Positions 1 to 7,213 are shown, numbered from the stretch's first letter. The stretch: 20,276 nt of DNA from Gemmatimonadota bacterium (GCA_030601615.1 JAUVTH010000008.1:1-20276), one strand, 5' to 3'. Numbers and translations: made by a program. Notes: a model not told the origin generated them from the letters alone.

Positions 1-1
1 G

Positions 2-142
2 GAGATGGTGATGCCGGGCGACAACGTGAACATGGACGTGGAACTGATTGCTCCGATCGCGATGGACAAGGAGCTGCGGTTCGCGATTCGTGAGGGCGGC
101 CGCACCGTCGGTGCCGGCGTCGTCACGGATATTATCGAGTAA
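2..142 (+). CDS. tuf: Elongation factor Tu, C-terminal end (partial)
   Basis: This is the last 46 codons of EF-Tu, the GTPase that delivers aminoacyl-tRNA to the ribosome. The gene is open at the left edge of the window and ends with TAA at 140-142. The visible residues belong to the third, beta-barrel domain: MPGDNVNM, then a stretch ending in the family's C-terminal signature GGRTVGAGVVTDIIE. The GTPase domain lies outside the window. A tuf gene directly before rpsJ is the usual str-S10 junction, so rpsL, rpsG and fusA probably lie further left (inference). The 65-base gap to rpsJ contains a perfect hairpin. Identity is near certain from the C-terminal signature and the context. Confidence 0.96.
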   Translation, partial: EMVMPGDNVNMDVELIAPIAMDKELRFAIREGGRTVGAGVVTDIIE

Positions 143-158
143 CGGCAGCGGCTTCGAT

Positions 159-183
159 CCCGCGCCGCGACCCGGCGCAAGGG
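159..183 (+). promoter_or_regulatory. Hairpin in the tuf-rpsJ gap
   Basis: A perfect 6-bp stem (GCGCCG at 162-167 with CGGCGC at 173-178) has a 5-base loop. It extends by three more C-G pairs (159-161 with 181-183) across a bulged AA. It lies 25 bases before the rpsJ start and has no T-run, so it is not a classical intrinsic terminator. It could be an S10-operon leader element, an mRNA processing site or a weak attenuator. The E. coli S10 leader is bound by L4, but nothing here shows L4 binding. Confidence 0.4.
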
Positions 184-207
184 CTGATAGGAACAGACGA
201 GAGAGAC

Positions 208-516
208 ATGGCGGAAAAGATTCGGATTCGGCTGCGATCCTTCGACGCGGCGGTCATCGATCAGACGGCGGCGGATATCGTGCGCACGGCGCAGAAGACG
301 GGAGCGTCCGTGAGGGGACCGATCCCGCTTCCGACGCGGCGCCAGTTGTACACGGTGCTCCGGAGTCCGCACAAGGACAAGAAGTCGCGGGAGCAGTTCG
401 AGCTCAAGACGCACAAGCGGCTGATCGATATCTACGACACCCGCCCGCAGACGGTGGATGCGCTGACAAAGCTCGACCTCGCCGCTGGCGTCGACGTCGA
501 AATCAAGGTGCAGTGA
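208..516 (+). CDS. rpsJ: 30S ribosomal protein S10
   Basis: S10 is a 30S head protein that also acts as NusE in transcription antitermination with NusB. The product is 102 residues, the normal length for the family. It opens with KIRIRLRSFDAAVID, carries the central PIPLPTRR motif and the HKRLIDIYDTRPQTVDAL signature, and ends in a short acidic/basic beta strand. The ATG at 208 is preceded only by a weak GAGAG-type ribosome site. It is the first gene of the S10 block, with rplC starting one base after its stop. The start gives the standard family N-terminus, so the call is secure. Confidence 0.98.
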   Translation: MAEKIRIRLRSFDAAVIDQTAADIVRTAQKTGASVRGPIPLPTRRQLYTVLRSPHKDKKSREQFELKTHKRLIDIYDTRPQTVDALTKLDLAAGVDVEIKVQ

Positions 517-517
517 C

Positions 518-1141
518 ATGCCTGGTTTGATTGGAAAGAAGGTGGGGATGACCCAGATCTTCACGGAGGATGGAAAGGCCGTCGGTTGCACCGTTCTCGA
601 GGTCGGGCCGTGCCCCATCGTGCAGATCAAGACGACGGAGACGGACGGCTACGAGGCGATCCAGATCGGTTTCGGGGCGCAGCGTGAGCGTCGCGTCACG
701 AAGCCGGAGGCCGGACACGCCGCACGCGCGGGTCTCGACTACGCGCCCAGGGTGCTGGCCGAGTTCGAGATCGAAGAGGGCATGGAGTACGAGGCCGGCC
801 AGAGCCTGACGGTGGACCTGTTCGAAGTCGGGCAGCGGGTGAAGATCACCGGAGTGACCAAGGGCCGCGGATTTCAGGGCACGGTGAAGCGGCACAATTT
901 TGCTGGATCGCGGGCGAGCCACGGCGGCAGCTCCGTTCTGCGGAAGCCTGGATCGATCGGGCCCGGCACGGACCCGTCCAGAGTGATCAAGGGCCGCAAG
1001 ATGTCCGGCCAGATGGGCGGAACACAGCGTACAGCGACGAACCGGCGCATCGAGATGATCGATCCGGAGAAGAACCTGATGCTCATCCGCGGCTCCGTGC
1101 CGGGTGCGCGTCACAACGTGGTTCTCATTCGCTCCGCCTGA
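518..1141 (+). CDS. rplC: 50S ribosomal protein L3
   Basis: L3 binds 23S rRNA early in assembly and reaches toward the peptidyl transferase centre. The product is 207 residues, typical for the family. It starts MPGLIGKKVGMTQIF, as bacterial L3 does. The long extension loop is visible around residues 110-160 with KGRGFQGTVKRH, PGSIG and GRKMSGQMGG; the glutamine in that last motif is the one methylated in E. coli L3 (whether it is modified here is unknown). The start lies one base after the rpsJ stop, with AAGGTG at 505-510 as ribosome site inside rpsJ. Translation is probably coupled to rpsJ. Confidence 0.98.
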   Translation: MPGLIGKKVGMTQIFTEDGKAVGCTVLEVGPCPIVQIKTTETDGYEAIQIGFGAQRERRVTKPEAGHAARAGLDYAPRVLAEFEIEEGMEYEAGQSLTVDLFEVGQRVKITGVTKGRGFQGTVKRHNFAGSRASHGGSSVLRKPGSIGPGTDPSRVIKGRKMSGQMGGTQRTATNRRIEMIDPEKNLMLIRGSVPGARHNVVLIRSA

Positions 1142-1178
1142 GCGATTGATCTCCGCCGGGAAGTCGAAGAGAGAGAGC

Positions 1179-1820
1179 ATGAAGGCGAAAGCATATTCGA
1201 CGACAGGCAAGGCGCGCGCGGCCGACTTCGAGCTGCCCGACGCCGTGTTTGACGGCACGGTGAACGAGAGCGTCCTGCACGAGGTCATTACGGCTTACCG
1301 GGCCAACCAGCGCCAGGGCACGCACGCCACGAAGACGCGGCACACCGTGCATGGCGGTGGCCGAAAGCCGTGGCGTCAGAAGGGCACGGGCCGCGCCCGG
1401 GCTGGTTCGATACGGTCTGCCCTGTGGAGAGGTGGGTCGGTCGTATTCGGACCGCAGCCCCGCAGCTATCGCGTTCGCGTCCCGAAGCAGGTCCGCCGGC
1501 TCGCCATACGTTCCGCCCTGAACGCGCGGGCTGCCGAGGGCGCGCTGATCGTAGTGGAGCCGTTCGCTTTCGAGTCGCCGAGCACGAAGACGTTGGTCGG
1601 TCTTTTCGAGGCCCTCGAGCTGCAGGTCGGCAACGTGCTGATCCTGACGGACGGAGTGAAGCACGACTTGTATCTCTCCTCCCGGAACATCCAGGGCGTC
1701 GAGGTGCGGCCGTGGGGAGAAGCTTCCGCCTACGACATCCTCTGGTCCGACGTAGTGATCGTCGAGGAGTCCGCATTCAGTGGCGACGATGGAAACGACG
1801 ACGCCGAGGAGGATTCATGA
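1179..1820 (+). CDS. rplD: 50S ribosomal protein L4
   Basis: L4 lines the exit tunnel of the large subunit, and in some bacteria it also represses the S10 operon. The product is 213 residues from the ATG at 1179, which follows a GAGAGAG stretch. An upstream in-frame ATG at 1104 lies inside rplC and was rejected. The family core is clear: THATKTRHTVHGGGRKPWRQ at about residues 48-67, KGTGRARAGS, and the basic tunnel loop. The last 13 residues (SGDDGNDDAEEDS) form a strongly acidic tail beyond the usual end. The stop overlaps the rplW start as ATGA, so the two genes are probably coupled. Confidence 0.97.
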   Translation: MKAKAYSTTGKARAADFELPDAVFDGTVNESVLHEVITAYRANQRQGTHATKTRHTVHGGGRKPWRQKGTGRARAGSIRSALWRGGSVVFGPQPRSYRVRVPKQVRRLAIRSALNARAAEGALIVVEPFAFESPSTKTLVGLFEALELQVGNVLILTDGVKHDLYLSSRNIQGVEVRPWGEASAYDILWSDVVIVEESAFSGDDGNDDAEEDS

Positions 1821-2155
1821 GCCGCGCGCCACGCGAGATCCTGATTCGACCGGTCATCACCGAAGAAACGTCCCGGCTGCAGTTCAACCCGGGCCGCATC
1901 CGGAAGAGGCATCAGGGAAAAGAGGGTGAGATCCAGCCGCAGTTCGTGTTCCAGGTGTCGCGTGGAGCGACCAAGATCGAGATCAAGCGGGCCGTGGAGA
2001 AGATGTTCGAGGTCCACGTGAGCTCGGTAAACACGATGAACATCCTGGGCAAGGACCGGCGCGTGGGTCGGTCGGTCGGCAAGCGCTCCGACTGGAAGAA
2101 GGCTATCGTCACGCTCGCCAAGGGCGAGGTGATCGACGTGTTCGAGGGAGTATAG
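1817..2155 (+). CDS. rplW: 50S ribosomal protein L23, with a loop insertion
   Basis: L23 sits at the tunnel exit and is a docking site for trigger factor and signal recognition particle. The product is 112 residues from the ATG at 1817, with a strong AGGAGG at 1807-1812. That ATG overlaps the rplD stop as ATGA. Family motifs are IRPVITEETSRLQ near the start, TKIEIKRAVEKMFEVHV in the middle and VNTMNILGKDRRVGR after it. Residues about 24-41 form a basic insertion (GRIRKRHQGKEG in its core) between the first helix and the FVFQV strand, where most bacterial L23 proteins have only a short turn. This makes the protein longer than the usual 95-100 residues. Confidence 0.96.
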   Translation: MSRAPREILIRPVITEETSRLQFNPGRIRKRHQGKEGEIQPQFVFQVSRGATKIEIKRAVEKMFEVHVSSVNTMNILGKDRRVGRSVGKRSDWKKAIVTLAKGEVIDVFEGV

Positions 2156-2156
2156 A

Positions 2157-2996
2157 ATGGCGCTCAAGAAATTTCGCCCCGTCACGCCCAGCTCACGCTT
2201 CCGGTCCGTTTCCACGTTTGAGGAGATCACGCGGAGCGAGCCCGAGAAGTCGTTGACCGAGGGGCTGTCCAAGAAAGCTGGACGGAATCACCACGGCCAC
2301 ATCACGAGCCGGCGGAGAGGCGGCGGTCACAAGCGTCGTTACCGCCGCATCGACTTCCGTCGCGACAAGCATGGCATTCCGGGCAGGATCGCCGAGATCG
2401 AATACGATCCGAACCGGTCCGCCCGCATCGCGCTGGTTCATTACGCCGATGGTGAGAAGCGCTACATTCTGCACGCGCGGGGACTCAAGCAGGGAGACAC
2501 GATCGTGTCGGGGCCCGGATCGGAGCCCAGTCTCGGTAACTGCCTTCCTCTCATGGAGGTTCCACTCGGCACCATGCTTCACGCGGTGGAGCTGAAGCCC
2601 GGTAAGGGGGCCCAGATGGCCCGCTCGGCGGGCGCGTCGGTGCAGCTGATCGCCAAGGAAGGCGATATGGTCACGCTCCGCCTCCCGAGCACCGAGGTGC
2701 GCATGGTGCGCGGCGAGTGCTACGCGACGATCGGCCAGGTCGGCAACGTCGACCACGAGTTGATCCGGTCCGGCAAGGCGGGCAGGTCCCGCTGGCTCGG
2801 AAAGCGGCCGAAGGTTCGCGGCGTTGCCATGAACCCGGTCGACCATCCGCTCGGCGGAGGCGAGGGTCGTGCTTCGGGCGGCCGTCCGCCGGTCTCGCCG
2901 TGGGGCAAAGCCGAGGGACGCAAGACGAGAAAGCGGAAGAAGGCCAGCAACCAGTACATCGTCCGCGGTCGCAAGCGCGGAAAGGCCACCAAGTAG
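2157..2996 (+). CDS. rplB: 50S ribosomal protein L2
   Basis: L2 is a primary 23S rRNA binder needed for subunit association and for peptidyl transferase activity. The 279-residue length is typical. Motifs in order are GRNHHGHITSRRRGGGHKRR (42-61), the paired barrel domain, and the C-terminal signature MNPVDHP (225-231) followed by LGGGEG. His230, matching the catalytically implicated His229 of E. coli (mature numbering), is present. The next conserved histidine is leucine (Leu232). The basic tail ends RGRKRGKATK. The gene starts one base after the rplW stop, with GAGGGAG as ribosome site. Confidence 0.98.
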   Translation: MALKKFRPVTPSSRFRSVSTFEEITRSEPEKSLTEGLSKKAGRNHHGHITSRRRGGGHKRRYRRIDFRRDKHGIPGRIAEIEYDPNRSARIALVHYADGEKRYILHARGLKQGDTIVSGPGSEPSLGNCLPLMEVPLGTMLHAVELKPGKGAQMARSAGASVQLIAKEGDMVTLRLPSTEVRMVRGECYATIGQVGNVDHELIRSGKAGRSRWLGKRPKVRGVAMNPVDHPLGGGEGRASGGRPPVSPWGKAEGRKTRKRKKASNQYIVRGRKRGKATK

Positions 2997-3017
2997 AGCG
3001 GGTGCAGGGAGACTAGA

Positions 3018-3302
3018 ATGGCGCGGAGTGTCAAGAAGGGACCGTACATCGACGAGCGACTGCTCGGTCGGATCCGGGCGATGAACAAGTCTGGCGAGAA
3101 GCGAGTCACGAAGACGTGGGCCCGGGCTTGCACGATCAGTCCGGAATTCGTCGGCCACACGGTCGCTGTGCACAACGGCAACAAGTTCATCCCGGTCTAC
3201 ATCACAGAGAACATGGTGGGGCACAAGTTGGGCGAGTTTTCGCCCACCCGCATGTTCCGGGGCCACGGCGGTAAGTTCGCCGACAAACGGGCCCGTCTGT
3301 AG
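3018..3302 (+). CDS. rpsS: 30S ribosomal protein S19
   Basis: S19 forms a complex with S13 in the head of the small subunit, near the A-site tRNA. The product is 94 residues, the family norm. It begins MARSVKKGPYIDERLL and contains the diagnostic ITENMVGHKLGEFSPTR followed by FRGHGG. A good AGGGAG ribosome site lies at 3006-3011, six bases before the ATG. It sits between rplB and rplV as in the standard S10 operon. Nothing unusual was seen. Confidence 0.98.
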   Translation: MARSVKKGPYIDERLLGRIRAMNKSGEKRVTKTWARACTISPEFVGHTVAVHNGNKFIPVYITENMVGHKLGEFSPTRMFRGHGGKFADKRARL

Positions 3303-3332
3303 AGCTCGAACGGGAAGCCAGGGGATAGCGAG

Positions 3333-3683
3333 ATGGAAGCGCGAGCAATCTCGAAGAGAATCCGGATGTCGGCCAGGAAGATGCGGCTGGTCATCGACCA
3401 GATCCGCAACGCCGATGTGAGCGACGCATATTCGGTTCTCCAGTTCTCGACAAAGGCGGCGTCCGAGCCGATCGAAAAGGCTCTCCGGTCAGCCGTTGCG
3501 AATGCGGTTGACAAGGCCGATCAGCAGGGCGAAGTGCTGGACGTGGACGATCTGTACGTCAAAGAGGCCTACGTGAACGAGGGGCCGACGCTCCGTCGTT
3601 ACCGGGCAGGCGCTATGGGTCGTGCGTCACCCCGGCGCAAGCGCATGAGTCATGTCACCGTCGTGGTGGACACAAAGGAGTAA
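3333..3683 (+). CDS. rplV: 50S ribosomal protein L22
   Basis: L22 contacts all domains of 23S rRNA, and its beta-hairpin lines the exit tunnel opposite L4, where macrolide-resistance mutations arise in other species. The product is 116 residues, slightly longer than the E. coli protein. The N-terminal part ARAISKRIRMSARKMRLVID and the C-terminal tunnel hairpin with RRYRAGAMGRASPRRKR are clear, followed by the strand SHVTVVVD. A ribosome-site-like AGGGGAT precedes the ATG. The stop is two bases before the rpsC start, so the pair is tightly packed. Confidence 0.97.
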   Translation: MEARAISKRIRMSARKMRLVIDQIRNADVSDAYSVLQFSTKAASEPIEKALRSAVANAVDKADQQGEVLDVDDLYVKEAYVNEGPTLRRYRAGAMGRASPRRKRMSHVTVVVDTKE

Positions 3684-3685
3684 TT

Positions 3686-4354
3686 GTGGGCCAGAAGACA
3701 CATCCGTACGGCTTCAGGCTGGGGCTCGTAAAGCCCTGGAAGTCGCGTTGGTATGCGAAGGGGCGGGATTTCCCGGCCCTGCTCGCCGAGGATGAGAAGC
3801 TGCGCAATTACCTGCACGCGCGGCTGGATCACGCGGCGATCGCAGATGTCGAGATCGAACGAAAGCCGACCAAGATCGTGGTAACGATCCACACGGGTCG
3901 GCCCGGCGTCGTGATCGGGAAGCGAGGCGCGGAGGTGGACAAGCTGCGCGACGAGCTCGCTCTTCTCACAGACTCCGAGGTGTCGATCAACGTCGAGGAA
4001 ATCAAGCGGCCAGAGCTGAGCGCTCAGCTCGTAGCGAACAGCATCGCCCACCAGTTGCAGCAGCGGATCGGATTCCGCCGTGCGATGAAGCGCGCCATGC
4101 AGGCGGCCACGCGGGCTGGTGCCGAGGGAGTAAAGGTGCAATGCGGTGGCCGGCTCGGAGGTGCGGAGATCGCGCGTACCGAGGGCTATCATGAGGGCCG
4201 CGTGCCGCTGCACACCATGCGCGCGGATATCGACTACGCCGAGCGCATGGCCAAGACCACGTACGGGACCATCGGGGTGAAGGTGTGGATCTACCGCGGC
4301 GAGGCGACGGACGACCGCCGCGGCCAGACCTACACGGCCGGCGGCGCAAAGTAG
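3686..4354 (+). CDS. rpsC: 30S ribosomal protein S3
   Basis: S3 helps form the mRNA entry channel and contributes to mRNA helicase activity. The product is 222 residues from a GTG start. A strong AAAGGAG at 3674-3680 decides this start, and the N-terminus MGQKTHPYGFRLG is the conserved one. The KH type 2 domain carries the GKRG loop at 78-81. The C-terminal domain carries the usual GRLGGAEIARTE and the segment ending VKVWIYRGE. The GTG is two bases after the rplV stop. The protein lacks the long C-terminal extension of some families. Confidence 0.97.
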   Translation: MGQKTHPYGFRLGLVKPWKSRWYAKGRDFPALLAEDEKLRNYLHARLDHAAIADVEIERKPTKIVVTIHTGRPGVVIGKRGAEVDKLRDELALLTDSEVSINVEEIKRPELSAQLVANSIAHQLQQRIGFRRAMKRAMQAATRAGAEGVKVQCGGRLGGAEIARTEGYHEGRVPLHTMRADIDYAERMAKTTYGTIGVKVWIYRGEATDDRRGQTYTAGGAK

Positions 4355-4383
4355 CACGACGTCAGAGCTAGAGATAACAGACG

Positions 4384-4794
4384 ATGCTTCAACCAAAACG
4401 CGTCAAGTACCGAAAGCAGCAGAAAGGCAAGATCCGGGGCAACGCCATGCGCGGCAACACGGTGGCGTTCGGTGACTATGGCCTTCAGACGCTGGCTGCG
4501 GGGTGGATCACGAATCGCCAGATCGAGGCGGCTCGTGTCGCGATGACCCGGCACATCAAGCGTGGGGGAAAGGTCTGGATCCGGATTTTCCCCGACAAGC
4601 CGATCACGTCGAAGCCGGCCGAGACGCGCATGGGCAAAGGTAAGGGGAACCCGGAGGGGTGGGTTGCTCCGGTCAAGCCGGGTCGCGTGATGTTCGAGCT
4701 GGAAGGGGTGGAGGAGTCCATCGCCCGCCGGGCCATGGACCTGGCTGCCGCGAAGCTCCCGGTTAAGACCAGGTTCCTTGTCCGGGAGGAGTAA
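4384..4794 (+). CDS. rplP: 50S ribosomal protein L16
   Basis: L16 binds 23S rRNA near the A-site and P-site tRNA elbows and organises the peptidyl transferase centre. The 136-residue length is exactly typical. It starts MLQPKRVKYRKQQKGK and contains TNRQIEAARVAMTRHIKRGG, then FPDKPITSKPAETRMGKGKG and the WVAPVKPGRVMFE strand. The ribosome site is poor (GAGATA). It sits between rpsC and rpmC, six bases before the latter, in canonical order. No anomaly was noted. Confidence 0.98.
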   Translation: MLQPKRVKYRKQQKGKIRGNAMRGNTVAFGDYGLQTLAAGWITNRQIEAARVAMTRHIKRGGKVWIRIFPDKPITSKPAETRMGKGKGNPEGWVAPVKPGRVMFELEGVEESIARRAMDLAAAKLPVKTRFLVREE

Positions 4795-4799
4795 GAGAG

Positions 4800-5012
4800 A
4801 TGGACGCGAAGGACATTCGAGAACTGACGATTGAGGAGATCGACATCGAGATCGAGCGGGCGCGCGAGGAGATGTTCAAGCTCCGATTCCGTGCTGCCTA
4901 CGAGGAGCTCGAGAATCCGACGCTGCTCAAGGAGCTACGTCGGGATGTCGCGAGGATGAAGACGATTCGGCACGAGCGCGAGCTGCGGGCCGCGGGAGAC
5001 AACAATGCTTGA
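4800..5012 (+). CDS. rpmC: 50S ribosomal protein L29
   Basis: L29 is a small helical-hairpin protein beside L23 at the tunnel exit. The product is 70 residues. It starts MDAKDIRELTIEEID and contains the diagnostic LKELRRDVARMKTIRHERE in the second helix, followed by a short extra tail (AAGDNNA). The strong ribosome site GGAGGAG (4785-4791) lies inside the end of rplP. The last eight bases overlap the start of rpsQ, which points to coupled translation. Confidence 0.96.
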   Translation: MDAKDIRELTIEEIDIEIERAREEMFKLRFRAAYEELENPTLLKELRRDVARMKTIRHERELRAAGDNNA

Positions 5013-5286
5013 GGATTCGACTGAGACCGCTGGCAACCGCAAGGTCCGACAGGGCCGAGTGGTTAGCGACGCCATGGACAAGACCGTGGTGGTCTCCGTG
5101 GAACGCCAGTTCGCCCACCCTCTGTACGGTAAGCGGGTGACGCGCCGCAAGAAGTACCACGCGCACGACGAGCGGAACGAATTCCGCTTCGGCGATCTGG
5201 TCGTCATCGAGGAGACTCGCCCCGTATCGAAGCGCAAGCGCTGGCGGGTCGTGAAGCTCATCGCGCGGTCGGACCAGGAGGGCTGA
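5005..5286 (+). CDS. rpsQ: 30S ribosomal protein S17
   Basis: S17 is an OB-fold primary binder of 16S rRNA in the small subunit body. The product is 93 residues, slightly long because of a polar N-terminal extension (LEDSTETAGN) before the conserved RKVRQGRVVSDAMDKTVVV. The C-terminal signature GDLVVIEETRPVSKRKRWRV is intact. The ATG at 5005 overlaps rpmC by eight bases, with GGGAG upstream. It closes the S10 block; rplN follows after four bases with no visible terminator, so the S10 and spc blocks are likely co-transcribed (inference). Confidence 0.97.
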   Translation: MLEDSTETAGNRKVRQGRVVSDAMDKTVVVSVERQFAHPLYGKRVTRRKKYHAHDERNEFRFGDLVVIEETRPVSKRKRWRVVKLIARSDQEG

Positions 5287-5290
5287 GGAA

Positions 5291-5659
5291 ATGATCCAGC
5301 AGGAGACCGATCTTCGGATCGCCGACAACTCGGGCGCCCGCCGCGCACGGTGCATCCGTGTCCTCGGCGGTTCGTCCCGCCGTTATGCGGGCCTCGGGGA
5401 CGTCGTGGTCGTCACGATCAAGGACGCCATTCCCGGCGGCACTGTGAAGAAGGGCGAGGTTGCCAGGGCCGTCGTCGTGCGAGTCGCCAAGGAGAGTCGC
5501 CGCAAGGACGGATCGTACATCCGGTTTGATGAGAACGCGGCCGTCATCATCAATGATGCCGGCGAGCCGCGCGCCACTCGGATCTTCGGGCCGGTGGCGA
5601 GAGAGCTGCGCGAGAAGAAATTCATGAAGATCGTCTCGCTCGCGCCAGAAGTGATCTGA
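5291..5659 (+). CDS. rplN: 50S ribosomal protein L14
   Basis: L14 lies at the subunit interface, forms intersubunit bridges and is the docking site of the silencing factor RsfS. The product is 122 residues, exactly typical. It begins MIQQETDLRIADNSGARRA and contains GDVVVVTIKDAIPGG, then the RRKDGSYIRFDENAAVIIN segment and the conserved GTR-like turn EPRATRIFGPVARELR. The ribosome site AGGAGG (5277-5282) lies in the end of rpsQ. It is the first gene of the spc block. Confidence 0.98.
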   Translation: MIQQETDLRIADNSGARRARCIRVLGGSSRRYAGLGDVVVVTIKDAIPGGTVKKGEVARAVVVRVAKESRRKDGSYIRFDENAAVIINDAGEPRATRIFGPVARELREKKFMKIVSLAPEVI

Positions 5660-5670
5660 GGAGCCCGAAC

Positions 5671-6006
5671 ATGAGCAAGAGGAACAAGCTGCACGTGCGC
5701 AGCGGCGACCAGGTTCACGTGATCGCGGGCAACTACAAGGGGGCGAGAGGACAGGTGCTGCGCGCCATTCCCTCGAAACACCAGATCGTGGTGGAGGGCG
5801 TGAACATGCGCAAGCGCCACCAGGCCCCGACGCAGGCGAATCCGGAAGGTGGGATCATCACGTTCGAGGCGCCCATTCACGTCTCCAACGTCATGCTCAT
5901 CGACCCGTCCAGCGACGAGCCGACCCGGTATCGCAACCGGATCGATGCGGACGGCACGAAGGAGCGGATCTCGACCAAGAGCGGCAACCCGATTCCGAGG
6001 CCGTAA
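5671..6006 (+). CDS. rplX: 50S ribosomal protein L24
   Basis: L24 starts large-subunit assembly and sits near the tunnel exit. The product is 111 residues, in the normal range. The N-terminal KOW motif is visible as RSGDQVHVIAGNYKGARGQV (about 10-29), followed by EGVNMRKRHQAP and the strand GGIITFEAPIHVSNVML. A strong TGAGGAG at 5657-5663 overlaps the rplN stop and lies seven bases before the ATG. The C-terminal ~20 residues are polar and poorly conserved. Order within the spc block is canonical. Confidence 0.97.
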   Translation: MSKRNKLHVRSGDQVHVIAGNYKGARGQVLRAIPSKHQIVVEGVNMRKRHQAPTQANPEGGIITFEAPIHVSNVMLIDPSSDEPTRYRNRIDADGTKERISTKSGNPIPRP

Positions 6007-6040
6007 TGGGCTTCGGGACGCAGGATAGAGTGACGTTGGC

Positions 6041-6607
6041 ATGAAGCAGAAGCCCAGACTCAGACAGCATTACGACGAGCACGTGACCTCGAAGCTGCAG
6101 GAATCCTTCGGGATCGATAACGCGATGGAGGTACCGCGGCTCGAGAAGATCGTCATCAACTGCGGTCTCGGAGAAGCGAAGGACAACGCGAAGCTTCTCG
6201 ATTCAGTGGTCGCGGAGATGGCGCTGATCAGCGGGCAGCGGCCCGTGGTCACCCGGGCCCGGCATTCGATCTCGAACTTCAACCTCCGGGAGGGGATGCC
6301 CGTCGGTGTGAAGGTGACGCTCCGTGCGTCGCGCATGTACGAGTTCCTTGACCGGTTCATCAGCGCGGCCGTTCCGCGTATCCGTGACTTCCGCGGCTTC
6401 AACAGTCGCGCTTTCGACGGTCGCGGCAACTACACGGTCGGCATTCGGGAGCAGATGGTGTTCCCGGAGGTCGACTACGACGACATCGTCCGTATCCACG
6501 GCATGGACATCACGTTCGTGACGACGACGGACAGGGATGACGAGGCTCTGGTCCTGCTGCGGGAAATGGGCATGCCATTCCGCGGTGAGACTCCGGTGGT
6601 CGTCTAA
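6041..6607 (+). CDS. rplE: 50S ribosomal protein L5
   Basis: L5 binds 5S rRNA and contacts P-site tRNA in the central protuberance. The product is 188 residues, slightly longer than E. coli L5 because of the N-terminal MKQKPRLRQHYDEH. Key motifs are RLEKIVINCGLGEA, then ISNFNLREGMPVGVKVTLR, DFRGFNSRAFDGRGNYTVGI and EVDYDDIVRIHGMDI. The upstream ribosome site is weak. In E. coli, S8 represses the spc operon by binding the rplE start region; I could not recognise an S8-type helix here. Confidence 0.97.
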   Translation: MKQKPRLRQHYDEHVTSKLQESFGIDNAMEVPRLEKIVINCGLGEAKDNAKLLDSVVAEMALISGQRPVVTRARHSISNFNLREGMPVGVKVTLRASRMYEFLDRFISAAVPRIRDFRGFNSRAFDGRGNYTVGIREQMVFPEVDYDDIVRIHGMDITFVTTTDRDDEALVLLREMGMPFRGETPVVV

Positions 6608-6625
6608 CGCAGGTCGGAGAGTTCA

Positions 6626-6811
6626 ATGGCGAAGAAGTCCCTGATAGCAAAAGCGAAACGCAAGCCCAAGTACAGCAGCAGGACGATCCGCCGCTGTCAG
6701 CGATGCGGACGGTCGAGGGCTTACATGCGGCAGTTCGGTCTGTGCAGAATCTGCTTCCGGCAGAAGGCGCTGCGGGGGGAGATCCCGGGTGTCCGAAAGG
6801 CGAGTTGGTAA
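6626..6811 (+). CDS. rpsN: 30S ribosomal protein S14, zinc-binding type
   Basis: S14 is a late-assembling 30S head protein. This 61-residue form is the short, zinc-binding (type Z) version, often named rpsZ or rpsN1. Four cysteines at 24, 27, 40 and 43 form the CQRC and CRIC pairs, and the ends MAKKSLIAKAKRKPKY and GEIPGVRKASW are diagnostic. The zinc-free ~100-residue version found in many Proteobacteria is absent here. A CGGAGAG ribosome site precedes the ATG. It lies between rplE and rpsH as usual. Confidence 0.98.
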   Translation: MAKKSLIAKAKRKPKYSSRTIRRCQRCGRSRAYMRQFGLCRICFRQKALRGEIPGVRKASW

Positions 6812-6814
6812 GAC

Positions 6815-7213
6815 ATGAGCATGAATGATCCCATTGCTGACATGCTGACGCGGATTCGCAACGCGAACCGGGCGGGACACCGTCGAGTCGACATGCCGGT
6901 TGCGAAGCTGAAGGTGCGGATCGCGCGCATCCTGACGGAGAACCACTTCATCCACGGCTACAAGGTCCTGGACGACGGGGCGCACGGTGTGCTGCGCATT
7001 TACCTGAAGTACACCGAGGACGAGAAGCCGGTCATCAAGTCGCTGCGACGGATTTCCCGCCCGGGTCTTCGCAGGTACGTCGGGGCCGAGGGCATGCCGA
7101 AGGTCCGCTCCGGGATGGGCATTGCGATCCTGTCGACCTCAAAGGGGTTAATGACGGATCGCCAGGCCCGCCAGGAGCGAATCGGTGGAGAGGTGATCGC
7201 CACGGTCTACTAG
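6815..7213 (+). CDS. rpsH: 30S ribosomal protein S8
   Basis: S8 is a primary 16S rRNA binder of the platform and the spc-operon repressor in E. coli. The product is 132 residues, the normal length. It starts MSMNDPIADMLTRIRNA and ends with the family signature STSKGLMTDRQARQE followed by IGGEVIATVY. The ATG lies three bases after the rpsN stop with no strong ribosome site of its own, suggesting coupling to rpsN. A 61-base gap follows before rplF. Confidence 0.98.
   Translation: MSMNDPIADMLTRIRNANRAGHRRVDMPVAKLKVRIARILTENHFIHGYKVLDDGAHGVLRIYLKYTEDEKPVIKSLRRISRPGLRRYVGAEGMPKVRSGMGIAILSTSKGLMTDRQARQERIGGEVIATVY

Noticed and set aside
48..530. A plus-strand 160-codon frame across the tuf end, the gap and rpsJ
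   Set aside because: It is out of frame with both real genes, and its product is low-complexity and Arg/Ala/Gly-rich.
2193..3266. A 357-codon minus-strand open frame opposite rplB and rpsS
   Set aside because: Same reason: a shadow frame over conserved ribosomal genes.
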